A stretch of 5,930 bases of DNA from assembly GCA_944380945.1 (NCBI GenBank), contig CALWJG010000105.1, forward strand, positions 1-5,930. The letters run 5' to 3'. Made by a program: the position numbers and the translations under genes. The stretch's first letter is position 1, and each line of letters begins with the position of its first letter. This stretch comes from an uncultured Agathobaculum sp. Lineage in GTDB: Bacteria; Bacillota; Clostridia; Oscillospirales; Butyricicoccaceae. This document shows, piece after piece, positions 1 to 5,064 of the stretch. The notes beneath the pieces are model-generated. The model worked only from the letters and a program-made list of their open reading frames with translations. It was not told where the DNA came from and did not search any database.

Positions 1-791
1 AACCGCTGCTTGCACTGGTACACCAGATCGAGGTAGCTCATCGCGGGCTTGATCATCAGGATGTCCGCGCCCTCCTGCACGTCGAGCGCGCATTCGCGCA
101 TGGCCTCGCGGCCGTTGTGCCAGTCCATCTGATAGGAGCGGCGGTCGCCGAACGACGGGGCCGAGCCCGCCGCATCGCGGAACGGACCGTAGAAGAAGGA
201 GGCGTACTTGGCCGCGTACGACATGATCGGCACGTTGACGAAGCCCGCCTGATCGAGCGCTTCGCGGATCGCCGCCACGCGGCCGTCCATCATGTCCGAG
301 GGGGCGACCATGTCCGCGCCCGCCTTCGCGTGGCTGACCGCGATCTGCGCCAGCCGCGCGATGGTCTGGTCGTTGTCCACATAGTCGCCGCACAGGATGC
401 CGCAGTGGCCGTGCGAGGTGTATTCGCACATGCACACGTCGGTGACGACATACATCTCCGGGTCGAGCGCCTTGATCTTGCGGATGCCCTGCTGGACGAT
501 GCCGTCCTCCGCCCAGGCGCCCGAGCCGATCTCGTCCTTGTCCCGGGGCAGGCCGAACAGGATGACGCGGGACACGCCGTGTTCGTGCGCGCGCTCGACC
601 ATGCGGCCAAGCTCATCGGGCGAATAGTGGTACTGGCCGGGCAGCGAGGGGATCTCCTCGTAGATGTTTTCGCCCTCGGCGACAAAGATCGGCCAGATCA
701 GGCTTTCGGGGGAAATGCGCGTTTCGCGCACGAGCTTGCGCAGGCCCGCCGAAGTGCGCAGGCGGCGGGGACGGATGGTATCGTTAAACAT
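1..791 (-). CDS. hemB: Porphobilinogen synthase (delta-aminolevulinate dehydratase), partial (C-terminus outside window)
   Basis: HemB condenses two 5-aminolevulinate molecules to porphobilinogen. I translated 263 residues from the ATG to the window edge; the family has about 320-330, so roughly 60 C-terminal residues are missing. The frame is open throughout. Motifs are RPRRLR (7-12), LIWPIFVAEG (31-40), ILFGLP (77-82), the zinc-site segment DVCMCEYTSHGHCG (118-131) with Cys120, Cys122 and Cys130, APSDMMDGR (163-171), SYAAKYASFFYGPFRDAAGS (191-210) with Lys195, and DILMIKPAMSYLD (243-255) with Lys248. The two lysines match the paired Schiff-base lysines of the family. The three cysteines mark the zinc-dependent class rather than the Mg-type with Asp/Ala replacements. 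The ATG at 791 is chosen because homology starts there (MFNDTIRPRRLR) and GGAGGA sits eight bases upstream inside the end of cobA-hemD, with one base between stop and start. A hemL gene would be a natural next neighbour, but it is not visible. Confidence 0.96.
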   Translation of the reverse strand, partial: MFNDTIRPRRLRTSAGLRKLVRETRISPESLIWPIFVAEGENIYEEIPSLPGQYHYSPDELGRMVERAHEHGVSRVILFGLPRDKDEIGSGAWAEDGIVQQGIRKIKALDPEMYVVTDVCMCEYTSHGHCGILCGDYVDNDQTIARLAQIAVSHAKAGADMVAPSDMMDGRVAAIREALDQAGFVNVPIMSYAAKYASFFYGPFRDAAGSAPSFGDRRSYQMDWHNGREAMRECALDVQEGADILMIKPAMSYLDLVYQCKQR

Positions 792-792
792 A

Positions 793-2280
793 TTATGATT
801 CCTCCAATAAACAGGCAATCATCGCATCTATGGTTGCGTTTTCTGCAATTTTGACATTCATATGATACTTGCGGGCGGCCTGTGCGGTCTGCTCGCCGAT
901 GCACAGCGCGGTAAAGCCGGTGTAATCCGCCGCGCCCACGGCCTGCACAAAGCCCTCGACCGTGGACATGCTGGTAAAGGTCACGACATCTGCCGCGCCC
1001 GCCTCCAGCATGGCGCGCAGCGCGTCCGCCTTGGCGCAGCGGTATGCGGTGTCGTACAGCGGCACGTCGGTGACGGCCACGCCCGCGGCTTTCAGCTTCT
1101 CGGGCAAGATCTGCCCGCCTGCCGCCGCGCGCAGCAGCAGCGCCGCGCCGCCCTGCGGCAGGGCTTCGAGCAGCGCGTCCGCGAGGTGTTCCCCGTCGTA
1201 CTGCGCGGGGACGAGGTCGGCCGCAAGGCCGTAACCCGCCAGCGCGTCCGCAGTGCCGCGGCCGATCGCCGCGAGGCGCATGCCGTACAGCGCGCGCAGG
1301 TCGCGCCCGAGCCGGTGCAGCGCATGCACCGCCGCGTGCACGCCCGCCGGGCTGGTGAACACCGCCCAGTCATGGCGCTGCGCGAGCGCGTCCGCGAGCG
1401 GCTGCACGTCTTCCCGCTCTACCGTCTCGATGCACGGCGCTTCGACCACCTGCGCGCCCAGCGCGCGCAGACGCGCCGCCAGCGTGCCCGCCCGCTCGCG
1501 CGGCCGGGTCACGACGACCGTTTTGCCGTGCAGCGGCAGGGGCGTGAACCAGTCCAGCCTGCCGCTCAGCGTGCACACCCGCCCCACAATGATGAGCGCC
1601 GGGCTTTTCAGCCCCGCTGCGCGCACCTGCGGCGCGAGGTCGGACACGGTCGCCACCACCTTGCGCTGCGTGCCGCGCGTGCCGTTTTCGATCACGGCCG
1701 CGGGCATGTCGGGCGCGATGTGCGCCGCGAGCAGGCCGTCCATGACCTGCTCGAGCGCAGTCAGGCCCATGAGGAACACCAGCGTGCCGTCCAGCCGCAC
1801 CAGGCTGTCAAAGTCGATGTGCAGCGGCTTGCCCGCGCGGGCGTGCGCGGTGATGATGTGCACGGACGAGCAGAAATCGCGGTGCGTGACCGGGATGCCC
1901 GCGAACGCGGGCGCGGCCAGCGCGCTCGTCACGCCCGGGATGACCGCAAACGGCACATTGTTTTCCAGCAGGTATTCGCACTCCTCGCCGCCGCGGCCGA
2001 ACAGGTAGCAGTCGCCGCCCTTGAGGCGCACGACCTGCTTGCCCGCCTTCGCCAGCTGCACGAGGATCTCGTTGATCTGATCCTGCGGCACGGGGTGATG
2101 GTTGTTTTCCTTGCCGACGTTGACGCGCTCGGCCCCCTCCGGGATCAGGCCGAGGATGTCCTCATCCACCAGCCGGTCGTATACGACCGCGTCCGCGCGG
2201 GCGATGGCCTGCGCGCCTGCGATGGTCAGCAGGCCGCGGCCGCCGGGTCCCGCACCGACCAGCGTTACCTTTCCTGTCAT
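793..2280 (-). CDS. cobA-hemD: Fusion: uroporphyrinogen-III C-methyltransferase (CobA) + uroporphyrinogen-III synthase (HemD)
   Basis: This 495-residue bifunctional protein closes hydroxymethylbilane to uroporphyrinogen III (HemD) and methylates it twice with SAM to precorrin-2 (CobA/SUMT), the branch point to siroheme and cobalamin. The CobA domain (1 to about 245) has VTLVGAGPGGRGLLT (5-19), YDRLV (34-38), VRLKGGDCYLFGRGGEE (84-100), VIPGVTSA (113-120), PVTHRD (130-135), FLMGL (169-173) and ENGTRGTQR (198-206). The SUMT signature normally reads GGDPF/Y; here the Pro is Cys91. The HemD domain (about 251-495) has KTVVVTRPRE (253-262), WAVFTSPAGV (305-314), AAIGRGTADAL (337-347), VVTFTSMSTVEGF (432-444) and CIGEQTAQAAR (460-470). 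The CobA-HemD fusion is a familiar arrangement in Clostridia. The ATG at 2280 is chosen because the canonical CobA N-terminus starts there, it shares ATGA with the hemC stop, and GGAGGG lies six bases upstream. The last 30 or so codons are markedly AT-rich. The gene ends one base before hemB. Confidence 0.96.
   Translation of the reverse strand: MTGKVTLVGAGPGGRGLLTIAGAQAIARADAVVYDRLVDEDILGLIPEGAERVNVGKENNHHPVPQDQINEILVQLAKAGKQVVRLKGGDCYLFGRGGEECEYLLENNVPFAVIPGVTSALAAPAFAGIPVTHRDFCSSVHIITAHARAGKPLHIDFDSLVRLDGTLVFLMGLTALEQVMDGLLAAHIAPDMPAAVIENGTRGTQRKVVATVSDLAPQVRAAGLKSPALIIVGRVCTLSGRLDWFTPLPLHGKTVVVTRPRERAGTLAARLRALGAQVVEAPCIETVEREDVQPLADALAQRHDWAVFTSPAGVHAAVHALHRLGRDLRALYGMRLAAIGRGTADALAGYGLAADLVPAQYDGEHLADALLEALPQGGAALLLRAAAGGQILPEKLKAAGVAVTDVPLYDTAYRCAKADALRAMLEAGAADVVTFTSMSTVEGFVQAVGAADYTGFTALCIGEQTAQAARKYHMNVKIAENATIDAMIACLLEES
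800..805 (-). promoter_or_regulatory. Ribosome binding site for hemB
   Basis: GGAGGA on the minus strand, eight bases upstream of the hemB ATG at 791, embedded in the last codons of cobA-hemD (Leu-Glu-Glu-Ser). The surrounding sequence is AT-rich, which should leave this initiation site unstructured in a transcript that is otherwise very GC-rich. Confidence 0.8.
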
Positions 2281-3140
2281 AGCTCTCCCTCCGCCTGTCT
2301 TTTGAGCTGCAAAGCCAGCGTGCGGCCGAGCGAGGCCGCTTCGCGCCGCGCCCCTGTGACCGCGCCGCGCGCGGACCGGGTCTCGTCCTCCGAGACATAC
2401 AGCCCGCGCAGATGGAGCACCTCGCCGTCCGTCTCGGCATAGGCCGCGACCGGCGCGAAGCACCCGCCGCCGAGCGTTTTGACGAACGACCGCTCGGCGG
2501 CTGCGCAGTCGCGCGCGTCCGCGTCGTCCAGCACGCGCACCGCGCCCTCCAGCTCGCCCGCGCGTCCCTGCACGGCTAAAATCGCCTGTCCCGCCGCGGG
2601 GATGATCTCCTCGGGCGAAAAATACCGGCTGATGCGGTTTTGCAGGCCCAGCCGGTTGAGCCCCGCCGCCGCGAGCACGAGCGCGCCGTACTCCCCGCGC
2701 TCGAGCTTTGCAAGCCGCGTCTGCACGTTGCCGCGCACGGGCCGCACCTCGATCTCCGGGAAGAGCGTTTGCAGCTGCACCCGCCGCCGGGCGGACGAGC
2801 AGCCGATGGGCTTGGTTTTGTCCCACTCGCCGCTCTCGGGCAGCACGAGCGCGTCGCGCGCGTCCTCGCGCCGGGTGTAGGCCACGAGCGGCAGCCCCTC
2901 CGGCTGCTCCATGGGCACGTCCTTTAAGCTGTGTACGGTCAGGTCGACCCGCCCTTCCGCGAGCGCGCGGTCGAGCTCCTTGACGAACAGCCCCTTGCCG
3001 CCGACCTGATCGAGCGTTTTGTCCAGGATCATGTCGCCCAGCGTCTTCATGGTGATGAGTTCGCAGTCCCCGAGCGCGCGGCAGACCTCCTCGGCCTGCA
3101 CGACCGCGAGCCGGCTGTCCCGGCTTCCCACTTTGATCAT
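2277..3140 (-). CDS. hemC: Hydroxymethylbilane synthase (porphobilinogen deaminase)
   Basis: HemC joins four porphobilinogen units into linear hydroxymethylbilane, using a covalently attached dipyrromethane primer. The 287-residue product is slightly short compared with the usual 300-310. Motifs are the N-terminal GSRDSRLAVVQ (5-15), GGKGLFVKELD (47-57), VDLTVHSLKDVP (65-76) with the catalytic Asp74, RRRVQL (118-123), RGNVQTRL (136-143), AAGLNRLG (158-165) and the cofactor-attachment segment GGGCFAPVAAY (224-234), in which Cys227 would carry the dipyrromethane. All hallmark residues are present, so the enzyme should be active. The ATG at 3140 is chosen because homology begins exactly there (MIKVGSRDS), the start shares ATGA with the stop of the preceding fusion gene, and GGAGG lies seven bases upstream. 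The frame stays open far upstream, but that region is antisense-free overlap with the CobK fusion and shows no HemC similarity. It feeds HemD, encoded directly downstream. Confidence 0.97.
   Translation of the reverse strand: MIKVGSRDSRLAVVQAEEVCRALGDCELITMKTLGDMILDKTLDQVGGKGLFVKELDRALAEGRVDLTVHSLKDVPMEQPEGLPLVAYTRREDARDALVLPESGEWDKTKPIGCSSARRRVQLQTLFPEIEVRPVRGNVQTRLAKLERGEYGALVLAAAGLNRLGLQNRISRYFSPEEIIPAAGQAILAVQGRAGELEGAVRVLDDADARDCAAAERSFVKTLGGGCFAPVAAYAETDGEVLHLRGLYVSEDETRSARGAVTGARREAASLGRTLALQLKRQAEGEL
2287..2292 (-). promoter_or_regulatory. Ribosome binding site for cobA-hemD
   Basis: GGAGGG on the minus strand, six bases upstream of the ATG at 2280, embedded in the Glu-Gly-Glu-Leu end of hemC. 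It fixes the cobA-hemD start, although the same frame is open far upstream into hemC. Confidence 0.8.
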
Positions 3141-4339
3141 GTCAATTCCTCCAATACCGCGCGGATGCGCTTTGCTGCGGCGGCGGTTTTTCCATGCGCC
3201 GCCCCGCGCGACACCACGCCCGCGGTCAATCCCCCGCCCTCGCACACGGCAGGGAAGAAAAAGGTGGATTCCGCCGCGCAGTCCGCGACGCTGCACGGGA
3301 TGCCCTTTGTTTCGCAGTCCTGCGCAATGCGGTGGTTGACCGCGCGGTCGTCCGTCGCCGCGACTGCCAGAAAAGCCCCCGAAAGATCGCTTTTCTCGTA
3401 GCCGCGGCAGTGGGTCAGGCCGACGCCCGCCTTGTCCTCGGGCGCGATGACTACCACCTCCGCACCGAAGCGCTGCAGTACCCCGATGCGCCGCGCGGCG
3501 ATCTTGCCCGCGCCGCATACCACGCATTTTTTCCCTGCAAGCGATACGAACAGCGGAAAGCGCGGCAGCGCCTCCTCCTGCCGGGTGGGTTCGCTCAGCC
3601 CGAGCCGTTCCGCGAGATAGGCCTGCATCTCTTCGAGCGTGCGGCCGGACTCCTCCTGCGGCCGCGCGATGACCAGCACGGCCGCGCCCACCGCGCGCGC
3701 GGCGGACAGCTTTTCCGCGAACCCGCCGGCCGCGCCCGTGTCCTTGGTGACCAGGATATCCGCGCCCGTCTGCCGCAGGAGCGCCGCGTTCATCTCATGC
3801 GTAAACGGGCCCTGCATGGCGATCACCTGCGCGCCCGCAAAGCCGAGCGCCTCGCACTTTTGCAGCACGGACGCGGTCGGCAGCACGCGCGGATACAGGC
3901 GCTCCCGCCAGTTTTCAACCGCCGTGTAGGCCTCCAGCTCCTTGCTGCCCGTGGTCAGCAGCACCCGTCCCGGATGCGCGTTCAGCCACGCGACCGCCGC
4001 CGCCGTGTCCGGCACGGTCTCGACCGCGCCGCCGTCCACCGCCGGACGGAGCAGGCGCTCATACTGCGCGCCGGTTTGGACGCAGGCCGCGCGCAGGTTG
4101 TCGGTCACGGCCGCGGCATAAGGGTGGGTCGCATCGATGAGCAGCGTGTCCGCGTCCAGCTGCGCGGCGATCTGCGCCGTGTCCAGCCGTCCCTCATGCA
4201 CGGTGACGCCGGGCAGCGGCTCCATGACCGCCGCGCCGTATTCGGTGGCGACAAAGGCCTCCGCCCGCGCGCCGCGCGCGGACAGGAACCGGCACAGCGC
4301 GTGCCCCTCGCTCGTGCCGGAGAAGATCACCAGCTTCAT
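3137..4339 (-). CDS. cobK: Fusion: precorrin-6A reductase (CobK/CbiJ) + precorrin-2 dehydrogenase (CysG-N/SirC/Met8-like)
   Basis: This 400-residue protein carries two tetrapyrrole oxidoreductase domains in one frame. Residues 1 to about 250 are CobK/CbiJ, which reduces (cobalt-)precorrin-6A in corrin synthesis. Motifs are GTSEGHALCRFL (8-19), DATHPYAA (69-76), RLLRPA (95-100), TTGSKELEAY (129-138), RVLPTASVLQKC (151-162), AMQGPFTHEMN (174-184) and TKDTGAAGG (198-206). After a short linker (251-260), residues 261-400 match the N-terminal part of siroheme synthase, which oxidises precorrin-2 to sirohydrochlorin with NAD. These include FPLFVSLAGKK (261-271), the nucleotide loop GAGKIAARR (276-284), AVAATDD (325-331) and VAD (351-353), whose Asp353 aligns with CysG Asp104. 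The usual SSGG-SP segment is altered (VVSRGAAHGK, 375-384), and the C-terminal helical domain of CysG/Met8 is absent. The ATG at 4339 is chosen because it starts the canonical MKLVIFSGTSEG and shares ATGA with the cobJ stop; no strong ribosome binding site precedes it. Domain identities are firm; activity of the second domain is inferred. Confidence 0.92.
   Translation of the reverse strand: MKLVIFSGTSEGHALCRFLSARGARAEAFVATEYGAAVMEPLPGVTVHEGRLDTAQIAAQLDADTLLIDATHPYAAAVTDNLRAACVQTGAQYERLLRPAVDGGAVETVPDTAAAVAWLNAHPGRVLLTTGSKELEAYTAVENWRERLYPRVLPTASVLQKCEALGFAGAQVIAMQGPFTHEMNAALLRQTGADILVTKDTGAAGGFAEKLSAARAVGAAVLVIARPQEESGRTLEEMQAYLAERLGLSEPTRQEEALPRFPLFVSLAGKKCVVCGAGKIAARRIGVLQRFGAEVVVIAPEDKAGVGLTHCRGYEKSDLSGAFLAVAATDDRAVNHRIAQDCETKGIPCSVADCAAESTFFFPAVCEGGGLTAGVVSRGAAHGKTAAAAKRIRAVLEELT
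3148..3152 (-). promoter_or_regulatory. Ribosome binding site for hemC
   Basis: A perfect GGAGG on the minus strand, followed by seven bases (AATTGAC) and the hemC ATG at 3140. It is embedded in the codons for the Glu-Glu-Leu-Thr end of the CobK fusion and decides the hemC start among the several upstream in-frame start codons. Confidence 0.8.
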
Positions 4340-5064
4340 ACGCCCCGGTACCCCCGCGGCGTGACCATGCGGCCGTTCACCACGCGCGTGCGGCTGTTGC
4401 CGACAAACACGGTGGTCAGCATGTCGACCGCGGTATCCCGCAGCGCGCCGAGCGTGGTCAGGGTGTATGCCTCGCCTTCGCGGCCGATGTTGCGCACCAG
4501 ACCGCACACGGTCTCGGGCGCGGCGGTCTCGAGCAGGATGTCGCACGCGCGCTGCAGATGGCCGGTGCGCTTTTTGCTCGCCGGATTGTACAGCGCGATG
4601 CAGAAATCGCCCTGCGCCGCGCCGCGCAGGCGCTGCTCGATGACCTCCCACGGGGTGAGCAGGTCGGAGAGCGACACGCAGGCAAAATCGCACGTCATGG
4701 GCGAGCCGAGCACCGCGCCGCCCGAGCAGGCCGCCGTGATGCCGGGGATGACCTCGACCTCGATCTCGGGGTCGTTTTCGCACACCTCGAGCAGCAGGCC
4801 GGCCATGCCGTACACGCCCGCGTCGCCCGAGGAGACGACCGCGACGGTTTTCCCCTGTCTGGCGAGGTCGCGCGCCGCGGTGCAGCGGTCGACCTCCTTT
4901 GTCATGCCGGTCTGCACACGCTCCTTGCCCTCGATCAGGTTTTCGATCAGGTCGAGGTACAGGCCGTACCCCGCCACACAGTCGCATTTTTCGAGCGCGC
5001 GCACCGCGCGCAGCGTCATCTGTTCCTCGCCGCCCGGCCCAATGCCGATGCAATACAGCTTCAT
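4336..5064 (-). CDS. cobJ: Precorrin-3B C17-methyltransferase (CobJ/CbiH)
   Basis: This 242-residue protein is an SAM-dependent tetrapyrrole methylase that methylates C17 and contracts the corrin ring in cobalamin synthesis. It acts on precorrin-3B in the aerobic route or cobalt-factor III in the anaerobic route. Family motifs are GIGPGG (7-12), AGYGLYLDLI (31-40), TGMTKEVDRC (52-61), SSGDAGVYGMAG (78-89), PGITAA (107-112), SLSDLLTPWE (131-140), LYNPASKKR (158-166) and GNSRT (222-226). The GYGLYLDL, SLSDLLTPW and NPASKKR set separates CobJ/CbiH from the other methylases of the family. Length is normal for a stand-alone CobJ, with no fused CbiG or ferredoxin domain. The ATG at 5064 is chosen because it begins the standard MKLYCIGIGPG N-terminus, shares ATGA with the hemA stop and has AAAGGGGAG six bases upstream. 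Its stop in turn overlaps the cobK start. An anaerobic CbiH role is inferred from the apparent organism type, as no oxygen-dependent CobG is in view. Confidence 0.94.
   Translation of the reverse strand: MKLYCIGIGPGGEEQMTLRAVRALEKCDCVAGYGLYLDLIENLIEGKERVQTGMTKEVDRCTAARDLARQGKTVAVVSSGDAGVYGMAGLLLEVCENDPEIEVEVIPGITAACSGGAVLGSPMTCDFACVSLSDLLTPWEVIEQRLRGAAQGDFCIALYNPASKKRTGHLQRACDILLETAAPETVCGLVRNIGREGEAYTLTTLGALRDTAVDMLTTVFVGNSRTRVVNGRMVTPRGYRGV

Noticed and set aside
117..854. Open frame of 245 codons on the plus strand
   Set aside because: Antisense to hemB, whose conserved motifs are complete on the minus strand; the plus-strand product has no recognisable motif.
862..2442. Open frame of 526 codons on the plus strand
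   Set aside because: Antisense shadow of cobA-hemD and hemC with Arg/Ala/Gln/His-rich composition; no domain motif and no ribosome binding site that I can see.
2281..3527. Upstream extensions of hemC (to 3527) and cobA-hemD (to 2826)
   Set aside because: Both extensions run through the preceding gene in a different frame and show no family similarity; ribosome binding sites and homology place the starts at 3140 and 2280.
4340..5053. Upstream extension of the CobK frame to an in-frame start at 5053, giving 638 codons
   Set aside because: The added 238 codons overlap cobJ in another frame and give Arg/Gly/Ala-rich nonsense; the CobK homology starts exactly at the ATG at 4339.
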